Source of the DNA: Hydnum rufescens UP504
Taxonomy: Eukaryota; Basidiomycota; Agaricomycetes; Cantharellales; Hydnaceae
DNA: 12,922 bases
Direction of reading: 5' to 3'
Assembly: GCA_014904985.1 (NCBI GenBank)
Contig: MU128960.1
Span: 285,112-298,033, forward strand
The stretch's first letter is position 1; each line of letters starts with the position of its first letter. Below, in pieces: positions 1 through 5,075 of the stretch. A model generated the notes under the pieces. It was given only the letters and a program-made list of their open reading frames with translations. It was not told where the DNA came from and did not search any database. The position numbers and the translations under genes were made by a program.

Positions 1-32
1 AAAGGAAAGGAAGAAATTAGGGTTTAAAAAAA

Positions 33-68
33 CCCCCCCCCCCCCCCCTTTTTTTTTTTTTTTCCCCC
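33..68. repeat. Homopolymer runs (C16, T15, C5)
   Basis: Consecutive runs of 16 C, 15 T and 5 C are read directly. They could be real low-complexity DNA next to the inverted repeat that follows, or a polishing error in the assembly. Exact run lengths should not be trusted. Confidence 0.9.
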
Positions 69-75
69 AATGGGG

Positions 76-202
76 GGACGATTAGGTTATATCGAACGAT
101 TCTGGCACTTTTCAATTTTTCACGCCTTCAATTCCCTATTTAGGGAATTGAAGGCGTGAAAAATTGAAAAGTGCCAGAATCGTCCGATATAACTAATCGT
201 CC
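76..202. repeat. Near-perfect 62-bp inverted repeat (fold-back)
   Basis: Arms 76-138 and 141-202 pair with a two-base centre (TT). I see only one single-base indel and one mismatch, both in the outer third. Such a fold-back would extrude as a long hairpin in DNA or RNA. It could be a fold-back MITE, a transcript-end structure, or an inverted-duplication artefact of library preparation. It lies just upstream of the plus-strand hairpin-intron array. No coding capacity is visible and no target-site duplication was recognised at its edges. Confidence 0.9.
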
Positions 203-410
203 ATGGAAGGGTACATATCTAACTATTATATTTAAATTTGGGCCAATTATGATGCATAGAAGTGGCCCAATCCATCTACAATTAGGCATATCATGTCTTA
301 TTTGAGCTCTGACTTATCACCGTCATCTTCTTCGCATTTTTGGACAATATATATTTATAGTATATATTACACATCTACATCCTTACTATTAATATGTACT
401 GTGCTTGCAG
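203..410 (+). other. AT-rich leader ending in an acceptor-like site
   Basis: This stretch precedes the first exon-like block of the plus array. It contains TATA-like runs (about 348-367) and ends in TACTATTAAT followed by TGTGCTTGCAG at 410, a convincing branch point plus 3' splice site. A short intron from GTATAT at 360 to 410 (51 bp) is possible. The ATG at 293 would then enter the next exon in a frame that stops, so I do not call a coding start. It may be the promoter or leader of the array transcript. Confidence 0.35.
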
Positions 411-557
411 CGCCAGCACTTGGGCGCTTCTTGATTACCGGCAATTGCCGGCGTTGAATCTGCGTCTTTCTTCCCATCTGCGTAACCATAACAGGCAACC
501 GCCTGGAAAGGCAAGCGCACGACCACACACCCGCCACTGCGGGTGTGTGGTCATAAG
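411..557 (+). other. Exon-like block 1 of the plus hairpin-intron array
   Basis: The block is bounded by the acceptor at 410 and the donor ATAAG|GTGAGT at 557/558. One frame (codons from 412) is open throughout, giving 48 codons plus two bases. It also contains a perfect 14-bp palindrome CCGGCAATTGCCGG (438-451) and ends with the exon-side hairpin. The open frame is too short to prove coding. The hairpin here is four bases shorter at its 3' side than in blocks 2 and 3, which puts it in a different frame from theirs. The product is unknown, and the block may be non-coding. Confidence 0.4.
521..552 (+). repeat. Exon-side hairpin E1
   Basis: A perfect 14-bp stem, arms 521-534 and 539-552, with loop CACT. 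It ends five bases before the donor splice site at 558. It is one of a family found at the end of each exon-like block on both strands in this window. Confidence 0.9.
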
Positions 558-663
558 GTGAGTTTTTTTCGCTAGTAGATACAACGGCGCAAAAAGAGCA
601 GCGAAAGCTGCTCTTTTTGCGCTCCTTTAACTCTTTATACTAACACATCCTGTATTGTTCTAG
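558..663 (+). other. Predicted intron I1 with internal hairpin
   Basis: The donor is GTGAGT at 558, the branch point a perfect TACTAAC at 638-644, and the acceptor TTCTAG ends at 663, giving 106 bp. Between donor and branch point is a perfect 16-bp stem (587-602 with 607-622) closed by a GAAA tetraloop (C-GAAA-G). An alternative acceptor seven bases downstream (670) would join the open frames of blocks 1 and 2. The hairpin resembles a bacterial terminator, but splice signals on both sides fit an intron. Folding would shorten the effective donor-to-branch distance by 36 nt. Confidence 0.75.
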
Positions 664-776
664 ATTGAAGCCTGGGGTCTAAGGCACGACGAAAACCCCC
701 AAAACGAGGACCCAGACGGCAGCGAGCCAAACAAAGACGCGCAAACGACGCAACACACGGCAACGCGCCACACGAA

Positions 777-896
777 GACGCGCCAAACGACGCGCCAAAC
801 GACGCGCCAAACGACGCGCCAAACGACGCGCCAAACGATGCGCCAAACGATGCGCCAAACGACACACCAAACGAGGCACCCAACGACGGACCACAC
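777..896 (+). repeat. 12-bp minisatellite, ten units
   Basis: Ten units of GACGCGCCAAAC-type sequence lie in register. Units 1-5 are identical, units 6-7 carry GATGCG, and units 8-10 diverge. Because 12 is a multiple of three, each unit adds four residues (D-A-P-N, or T-R-Q-T in another frame). The GAC-to-GAT and GCG-to-ACA changes are CpG transitions. The long antisense open frames here are by-products of the repeat. Confidence 0.95.
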
Positions 897-924
897 GGCA
901 ACGCGCCAAGTGAGGGCCCCAGGA

Positions 925-954
925 ACCACACACCCGCTGCGGCGGGTGTGTGGT
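925..954 (+). repeat. Exon-side hairpin E2
   Basis: A perfect 13-bp stem, arms 925-937 and 942-954, with loop TGCG. It ends ten bases before the donor at 965. Read as protein in the D-A-P-N frame it gives HTPAAAGVWYYI. Confidence 0.9.
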
Positions 955-964
955 ACTACATAAG

Positions 965-1070
965 GTAAGTCCCCGCCCCTAGTAAATACAGCCGCGCAAA
1001 AAGAGCAGCGAAAGCTGCTCTTTTTGCGCTGCTTTCGAACTTTTTGCTAATGTGTCTTTAATTATTCTAG
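965..1070 (+). other. Predicted intron I2 with internal hairpin
   Basis: The donor is GTAAGT at 965, the branch point TGCTAAT near 1046-1051, and the acceptor ATTCTAG ends at 1070. Its length is 106 bp, the same as I1. The internal perfect 16-bp stem (994-1009 with 1014-1029) and GAAA loop are identical to I1, and the stem starts 29 bases from the donor in both. Outside the stem the two introns are clearly diverged, so the stem is the best preserved part. Confidence 0.75.
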
Positions 1071-1296
1071 CTGGGCCTTCGTCCAACCCACGACATGACC
1101 AGAACCCAAACGCCAACGCGACCCGCCAATGCGACATGCCAACGCGACACAGCAACACGACCCGCCAACGCGACACGACACGCCAACGTGCGAACGACGT
1201 GACATGCGGCGCCGCGCCAAACGAGGACGCAACCGCGCCCAATGCGGGCCCCAGAAATCACACACCCGCCCCGGCGGGTGTGTGGTCCTATATAAG
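1071..1296 (+). other. Exon-like block 3
   Basis: One frame is open across the block, rich in N, A, T and R from degenerate ACGCGAC/CGCCAA repeats. It ends GPRNHTPAPAGVWSYIR at the hairpin, almost the same ending as block 2. However, this frame does not join block 2 in phase through the predicted acceptor at 1070; the in-phase reading meets TGA in the first 30 bases. Either the acceptor differs, a frameshift has occurred, or the transcript is non-coding. Confidence 0.4.
1259..1284 (+). repeat. Exon-side hairpin E3
   Basis: The 12-bp arms 1259-1270 and 1273-1284 pair perfectly around CC; in practice the innermost pair would open. It ends 12 bases before the donor at 1297. Confidence 0.85.
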
Positions 1297-1408
1297 GTGA
1301 GTACCCGTCCCCCCCAGTAGCTACCTACACCCACGCAAAAAGAGCAGCCAAAGCTGCTCTTTTTGCGTGGTTTTTAATTCTTAACTAATTGAAAAGGTTT
1401 ATCTGTAG
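1297..1408 (+). other. Predicted intron I3 with internal hairpin
   Basis: The donor is GTGAGT at 1297, the branch point TTAACTAAT at about 1381-1389, and the acceptor ATCTGTAG ends at 1408 (112 bp). The internal stem is 18 bp and perfect (1331-1348 with 1353-1370), with loop CAAA. The outer pairs read CCACGC with GCGTGG, where I1, I2 and I4 have GCGC with GCGC. Both arms have changed together. Confidence 0.75.
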
Positions 1409-1567
1409 GTCTCAACATCCCCTGAAAATAAATACCGACGCAACACCCCCGTAATCCCCCTTATCGACGCCCGAACGACGGGCACCCGTACGAACTGCCG
1501 TACGTACGAGCCAGAGTACACGGCCCCAGTACCCCACACCGCTGCAGCGGGTGTGGGGTACTACAAG
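1409..1567 (+). other. Exon-like block 4
   Basis: The block is open in the frame starting at 1409 (53 codons) and ends PHTAAAGVGYYK at the donor. It starts and ends in phase 0, whereas block 3 ends in phase 2, so the open frames again fail to join. It contains CGTACG-rich sequence and the E4 hairpin. No protein family is recognised. Confidence 0.35.
1528..1562 (+). repeat. Exon-side hairpin E4
   Basis: The 13-bp arms 1528-1540 (AGTACCCCACACC) and 1550-1562 (GGTGTGGGGTACT) are perfect, around a self-complementary GCTGCAGCG core. Relative to E1-E3 the stem has CCCCACAC with GTGTGGGG instead of CCACACAC with GTGTGTGG. This paired change is not explained by CpG decay. Confidence 0.9.
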
Positions 1568-1683
1568 GTATGTTTTGTTTTTTATTTTTATTTCTTATTC
1601 TTGTGGCGCAAAAAGAGCAGCATAAGCTGCTCTTTTTGCGCTGCATTACTGTTGTACTAATACTTTATTATTTATTTCTCTAG
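1568..1683 (+). other. Predicted intron I4 with internal hairpin
   Basis: The donor is GTATGT at 1568, the branch point TACTAAT at 1655-1661, and the acceptor TTTCTCTAG ends at 1683 (116 bp). The perfect 16-bp stem (1606-1621 with 1626-1641) matches I1 and I2 but has loop ATAA. The rest of the intron is T-rich and unlike I1-I3. Confidence 0.75.
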
Positions 1684-1907
1684 ATCCTGAACCAGAATCC
1701 CCGCGAGCCCCCAAGCAGAACCGGCCGAACGAGACGCGGCAAACGATAACTACGAACGAACCCCCACAAACGAAGACCGACCCCGCGAGGGAGTGCCCAA
1801 AAGGAACCGGCCCCCGACCGCACTCACTGCGGAGGGTACGGTGGGTATATGTGGGCGCGTGACCCGCATAAACCATCCCCCCCTGTGGTGGCAGACCCCG
1901 GGGGGGT
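1684..1907 (+). other. Terminal exon-like block of the plus array
   Basis: The block begins after the I4 acceptor. One frame (starting AT|CCTGAACCA) stays open to a TGA near 1862. A small imperfect hairpin around CCGCACTCACTGCGG (about 1828-1842) looks like a degenerate exon-side hairpin, but no donor follows. Beyond it is a G/C run and then AT-rich microsatellite, so this is probably the downstream end of the plus array. Confidence 0.3.
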
Positions 1908-1983
1908 ATAGTATAATATGTATATAATAATAGTAATAATAATAATAATAAATAGTAAACAAATAATAATAAATAAGTATATA
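1908..1983. repeat. AT-rich trinucleotide microsatellite
   Basis: Mostly AAT/TAA repeats with interruptions, read directly. It separates the plus array from the minus array. Confidence 0.9.
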
Positions 1984-2061
1984 ACCTGGCACAGCCATGG
2001 ACTGGCCGATAGATGGCCCAAAAACTGAATTGGAACAGCCTGATTTCGGCCGTAAGGTCTG

Positions 2062-2117
2062 GGGGACCTATTAGGTACCATTTTCTGCCCCGAAAGTGGT
2101 ACCTAAATTAGGTCCCC
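2062..2117. repeat. Inverted repeat at the convergence point
   Basis: Arms 2062-2080 and 2097-2117 (GGGGACCTA...GGTACCA) pair with one two-base indel around a 16-base loop. It lies where the two oppositely oriented arrays meet, beyond the 3' end of each. It may be a boundary element, a MITE or a transcript-end structure; function is unknown. Confidence 0.85.
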
Positions 2118-2390
2118 TATGTGACTGACCAGCCTGCACATATTGACTCACCCTATTATGAATGAACCATAATGCCTCACCCAGGTGTCATGTGGTACAG
2201 GTTTCAATGATGTGGGTGGGTGTTGATCGTGCAGGTATGGGTTTTGATTGTGTGGTATGGGTTTCATTGCATGGGTACAGAGTTTTGTCACATGGTACAA
2301 GGTTTCATCACATGGGTATGAGGTTTCACCATGTGGGTATGGGGTTTTGTTGCATGGGTACAGGGTTTCATTCAAGCAGGATGTCCTGAC
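2118..2390 (-). other. Exon-like block after minus intron M1, with 7-residue repeats
   Basis: Reading the minus strand after the M1 acceptor, one frame stays open for most of the block. It encodes about eight degenerate heptads of the form N-E-T-L-Y-P-C / N-K-T-P-Y-P-H from a 21-bp minisatellite. This mirrors block 2 of the plus array, but with a different repeat unit. No family is recognised and coding status is uncertain. Confidence 0.35.
2193..2375. repeat. 21-bp minisatellite, about 8-9 degenerate units
   Basis: Units of the type GGGTAYRGGGTTTYRTTGCAT recur with period 20-21 bp. The period is a multiple of three in most units. Variation is mainly C/T and G/A transitions. Confidence 0.9.
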
Positions 2391-2493
2391 CTTGAATAAT
2401 AAGGGGGTGTTAGTTAAAAATCTAAAGATGCTCAAAAGGAGCAGCTAGTGCTGCTCCTTTTGCACCACTGGGTCTGTTGGGATAATGACTCAC
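2391..2493 (-). other. Predicted minus-strand intron M1 with internal hairpin
   Basis: On the minus strand the donor is AAG|GTGAGT (intron starts at 2493), the branch point TTAACTAAC (2417-2409), and the acceptor ATTCAAG ends at 2391 (103 bp). A perfect 13-bp stem (2433-2445 with 2450-2462) reads CAAAAGGAGCAGC with GCTGCTCCTTTTG. Compared with I1 there is an extra G in one arm and a matching extra C in the other. Confidence 0.75.
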
Positions 2494-2501
2494 CTTATAT
2501 G

Positions 2502-2533
2502 CCACACACCTGCCGCCCAGAGCAGGTGTGTGG
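2502..2533 (-). repeat. Exon-side hairpin of module M1
   Basis: A perfect 12-bp stem (2502-2513 with 2522-2533) with an eight-base loop, ending just upstream of the M1 donor on the minus strand. The core is CCTGC with GCAGG, where the plus copies have CCCGC with GCGGG. The downstream arm still encodes AGVWHI in frame with a phase-2 donor. Confidence 0.85.
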
Positions 2534-2640
2534 TAATGTATTATCTGTCACCAGGTATGTTGCTGGCTTGGGGACTGGTCCCTTAGACATGATGTTTGAC
2601 AGCTGCACATGTCTGTATTACAGTTGGGTGACCTTCATGT

Positions 2641-2784
2641 CTTTGTTGGATTGATTTCCATGCCAGTAGAGGTAATATAGAGTAAGAAGTAATAAGTAAT
2701 GTGTTAGTTAGAAAAAAAGAAGAGCCAGCACCAAAAGAGCAGCAAAGGCTGCTCTTTTGGTGCCATTGGACAGAGACTACTCAC
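2641..2784 (-). other. Predicted minus-strand intron M2 with internal hairpin (acceptor unclear)
   Basis: The donor CTCAG|GTGAGT starts at 2784 and the branch point CTAACTAAC lies at 2710-2702. A perfect 16-bp stem (2728-2743 with 2748-2763) has outer pairs GCACC with GGTGC. No AG occurs in the usual distance after the branch point; the first is CAAAG ending at 2641, so the acceptor may be lost or distant. If used, the intron would be 144 bp. Confidence 0.55.
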
Positions 2785-2791
2785 CTGAGAT

Positions 2792-2813
2792 TACCACACC
2801 CACTGCCATTGTG
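2792..2813 (-). repeat. Decayed exon-side hairpin of module M2
   Basis: CCACACCCACTGCCATTGTGG keeps the right sequence and position next to the M2 donor, but the two arms no longer pair well. It shows what decay of this element looks like compared with E1-E4. Confidence 0.6.
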
Positions 2814-3022
2814 GAAGATAAAAACATCCAGTATCAGAAAATGCGAATATCCATTGATCCCAGCCTATGGAATGATCATGTGACCAATCACAAAATTAAT
2901 TACAGCTATGTATGAAAACAGAATTCATTCGATTACTCCACCAGTTTTGATTGGAGAGGTACGCCCATGTAACACTTGGAAAGCCACGATTCACACCTCT
3001 CGAATGGTACCAAACACAAGTC

Positions 3023-3345
3023 GAACAGACCAAAACTGCACTCTCCAGACCAATATTACTATCAAAATCCAGAATTTCCAGTAAAAAAATGAATTTATCT
3101 GTCAGTTCGCATCCAATCCTCTCGAAACAACCACTACTAGAAAGATATAAAAAATCCGCATCCAACAGTACTGAGCATGTGAAGAACAGATCAAAACTGA
3201 ACTCTACAGAATGATATTACTATCAGAATCAACACCCATCAGTATTTTACGAATTTCTCTGTCAGTTTGCATCCAATCTGCTCGGAACTGCTGCACCCAG
3301 AAAGCTGTTAAAAATCTACATTGAATGATACCAAGAATGTCTATT
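3023..3345. repeat. Degenerate tandem duplication, period about 161 bp
   Basis: Copy 1 begins GAACAGACCAAAACTG at 3023 and copy 2 GAACAGATCAAAACTG at 3184. Shared blocks recur in order, such as ATATTACTATCA, CTGTCAGTTYGCATCCAATC and the AGAAAG stretch. The copies differ by substitutions and small indels. No protein is supported: the open frame on the plus strand is not conserved in copy 2. Confidence 0.8.
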
Positions 3346-3525
3346 ATGGATGCAAACTGTTGTTTCTGCATCGAATCCCATCCCATGCACTTGTCCCCAT
3401 TATCAGCCAGCAACAAAAACATCTTAACCACTGAACTACAAACAAATTAATCTCCAAGAACTCAGAAATATCCTTTGATTTCATCTCCCATTGCCACAAA
3501 TAACTCCTAGAACTTCACAGATAAG

Positions 3526-3735
3526 AAAGATAACACCTCCTTAGCAACCCTTTTGTTCTGTTTATGAATGACTCACCTACCTTGCAACCACTTTATGAAA
3601 GATAACACCTTCTTAGCAACCTTTTTGTTCTGTTTATGAATGACTTACCTTCCTTGCAACCACTTTATGAATGACTCACCTATCATGCAACCACCTTATG
3701 AATGACTCACCCTCCTTGACAACCCTATTGTTCTC
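3526..3735. repeat. 72-bp tandem repeats and shorter TGACTCA-bearing repeats
   Basis: Two 72-bp copies (about 3526-3597 and 3598-3669) contain GATAACACC, TTTTTGTTCTG and TATGAATGACTCACC. They are followed by about 30-bp partial copies centred on TATGAATGACTCACC. The repeats lie directly upstream of a TATA box. TGACTC is the core recognised by Gcn4/AP-1 type bZIP factors, so these may be repeated promoter elements, for example the U3 enhancer of an LTR. That role is inference. Confidence 0.75.
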
Positions 3736-3748
3736 ACCTATGACTCAC

Positions 3749-3776
3749 ATATGACTCACCTAGGAGTGAGTCATAT
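3749..3776. repeat. 11-bp inverted repeat of TGACTCAC / GTGAGTCA
   Basis: ATATGACTCAC (3749-3759) pairs with GTGAGTCATAT (3766-3776) around CTAGGA. It ends about 28 bases before the TATA box and continues the TGACTCA theme of the repeats to its left. Confidence 0.85.
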
Positions 3777-3804
3777 TCTTTAAACACAGCCACCTTCAGA
3801 AAGG

Positions 3805-3812
3805 TATAAAAG
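3805..3812 (+). promoter_or_regulatory. TATA box (TATAAAAG)
   Basis: A strong TATA box follows the TGACTCA repeats and precedes a C/T-rich stretch (about 3821-3845) suitable for transcription start. Together with GTGAGT at 4033 this looks like an LTR promoter and leader or an orphan RNA polymerase II promoter. No credible open frame follows. Confidence 0.5.
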
Positions 3813-3829
3813 CTGGTAGATTTCCCTGT

Positions 3830-4500
3830 ATCCCCCCATCTCCTCACTACTGGAATATACTACTGTCTACAAAATCTGCTTGCATCTGAAGAAAGTACTG
3901 ATCTAAAGCCATCTGGAGCTAAGTCATATACAAGGTTGTTAAGACTAAGCCACTGGAAGCCCTCTATGCAAAATACTAAGCCAAGGATAGTTGCCGGACC
4001 TAAGGTTAGAGTTGCTGGACATCCAAGGAAAGGTGAGTAATAACAAAGTCAAGTCAGAAGAAGATAGAAACACATTGACACACTGAATCAAGCTTAAACT
4101 AGTCTAGAACCCTCTTTAGAATCCGCATTTTGACCAGGAGGACACAAATAGGTACACACAAATAGCAGTAAACAGTTCAATACAACCCATATAAGCCTTT
4201 CACAAGCATCCCACAATATATCATTGACTATAGCTAGTCCATACTGCAACCTTACCCTCCACTGAATATCATACACAACTTGTTAGAGAGTGATCAACCA
4301 TCAGAGCAAACCAGCCCATTGAATAAAAACAGAAATACAGTCTCCCATCTACACACTGGCTGAACCAGAGTTTGATTTGACAGTCATTGGAGCTCCCAAT
4401 CCTTCTTCTATACCATGGGTGTGGTAATGTCACATAGGGCTGGACCCTTGGGATTTTCAGGGGCTGAGCATGTAGGTACTATGTGGGGGGCTTCATCCAT
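3830..4500. other. No gene seen; leader-like sequence with CTAAGCCA repeats
   Basis: Between about 3890 and 4032 short repeats of CTAAGCCA and AGTTGCYGGAC recur, ending in a donor-like GGTGAGT at 4032. The rest has no supported gene or RNA. The segment interrupts the minus hairpin-intron array between modules M2 and M3 and is probably part of a degraded retroelement. Confidence 0.4.
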
Positions 4501-4533
4501 ACTCTCATTGGGCAGATTTTGGCACAGGGGGGG

Positions 4534-4631
4534 CTTAGAATAACATAGAAAAATCAAAGAGAAGCAGCACCAAAAGAGCAGCTGGTGCTGCTCTTTTGGT
4601 GCTGTTGTACAGGTTGGGAGGAGAAACTCAC
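4534..4631 (-). other. Predicted minus-strand intron M3 with internal hairpin
   Basis: The donor ATCTG|GTGAGT starts at 4631 and the acceptor ATTCTAAG ends at 4534 (98 bp). No clear CTRAY branch point is seen between stem and acceptor. The stem is 18 bp and perfect (4565-4582 with 4587-4604), with outer pairs CAGCACC and GGTGCTG and loop TGGT on the plus strand. Confidence 0.65.
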
Positions 4632-4637
4632 CAGATA

Positions 4638-4671
4638 GTACCACACACCCACCGCAGTGGGTGTGTGGTAC
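4638..4671 (-). repeat. Exon-side hairpin of module M3
   Basis: A perfect 15-bp stem (4638-4652 with 4657-4671) with loop CGCA (plus strand), core CCCAC with GTGGG. On the minus strand it encodes YHTPTAVGVWYYL running in phase 0 to the donor, close to the plus-array signature. Confidence 0.9.
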
Positions 4672-4809
4672 CCTATTCTGCCCATTGTTGCATGGGTTTG
4701 GGGGCTGCGTATGTATGGTCTTGTGTGGATTTTGGCCCTCGTTAATTTTCAGGTGGCCATCACAGGTTTTGTATCATTGTTGTTCAGGTCGGGGGTGGGG
4801 GCCTTAAAC

Positions 4810-4916
4810 CTAGAATGGGGGTAGTATTGTATGTTAGTGAGAATGTTAAAGGACTGAAAAAAGGGCAGCTTTTGCTGCCCTGTTTGCATGGCTGTATCTA
4901 GTATGATGGAGCTCAC
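4810..4916 (-). other. Predicted minus-strand intron M4 with internal hairpin
   Basis: The donor ATGG|GTGAGC starts at 4916, the branch point CACTAAC lies at 4839-4833, and the acceptor CCATTCTAG ends at 4810 (107 bp). The stem is shorter (4862-4869 with 4874-4881, AGGGCAGC with GCTGCCCT). Both arms differ together from the AGAGCAGC/GCTGCTCT seen elsewhere, and the outer A/T pairing is broken by one mismatch. Confidence 0.65.
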
Positions 4917-4924
4917 CCATATAG

Positions 4925-4952
4925 CTACACACCTGTGGTAGTGGGGGTGTGG
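4925..4952 (-). repeat. Decayed exon-side hairpin of module M4
   Basis: CTACACACC and GGGGTGTGG flank an unpaired centre. On the minus strand the peptide frame reads HTPTTTGV followed by a TAG where other copies have Trp, so the signature is broken here. Confidence 0.6.
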
Positions 4953-5010
4953 TCCTGTTCTAGTTCCATGGGATCCTGGTCGCATCCTTTATATGAACAA
5001 TGTAGCTTAG

Positions 5011-5075
5011 GTAAGCCTCAAAACAAACCACTCAATGCCAGCACTTTCCAGGCACAAAAGAGCACTGTAAGCAGG
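5011..5075 (+). repeat. Possible half-module relic
   Basis: GGCACAAAAGAGCA at 5051-5064 matches one arm of the intronic stem, but the partner arm is degraded. A TTAG|GTAAGC donor-like site at 5011 lies 40 bases upstream, the spacing seen in I4. No exon-side hairpin is visible. Orientation and identity are tentative. Confidence 0.3.

Larger units (their letters stand above)
664..964 (+). other. Exon-like block 2, with Asp-Ala-Pro-Asn repeats
   Basis: The block lies between the I1 acceptor and the I2 donor. In the frame with codons at multiples of three it is open from 669 to the donor. It encodes a basic stretch, then about ten tetrapeptides of D-A-P-N type from a 12-bp minisatellite, then the signature HTPAAAGVWYYIR made by the exon-side hairpin. 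The frame has a TGA at 666-668, so it is only usable if splicing uses the AG at 670. A second frame gives T-R-Q-T repeats but stops two bases before the donor. No protein family is recognised; coding status is uncertain. Confidence 0.4.

Noticed and set aside
1..75. Telomere end
   Set aside because: No TTAGGG arrays; only one GGGTTT-like word and homopolymers are present.
587..622. Rho-independent bacterial terminators (stem plus T-run)
   Set aside because: The A-run and T-run are both inside the stem, consensus splice donors, branch points and acceptors flank each stem, and nothing else in the window is bacterial.
635..931. Minus-strand proteins with ASFG or VVWR repeats over the 12-bp minisatellite
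   Set aside because: They are antisense or other-frame readings of a 12-bp repeat, whose length keeps all frames open by chance.
521..1641. CRISPR array
   Set aside because: Repeats are palindromic but spacing is uneven (269-404 bp), flanks are repetitive, splice signals are present, and the DNA is eukaryotic.
2951..3214. 87-residue plus-strand ORF
   Set aside because: It spans the first copy of a tandem duplication, but the frame is not kept in the second copy.
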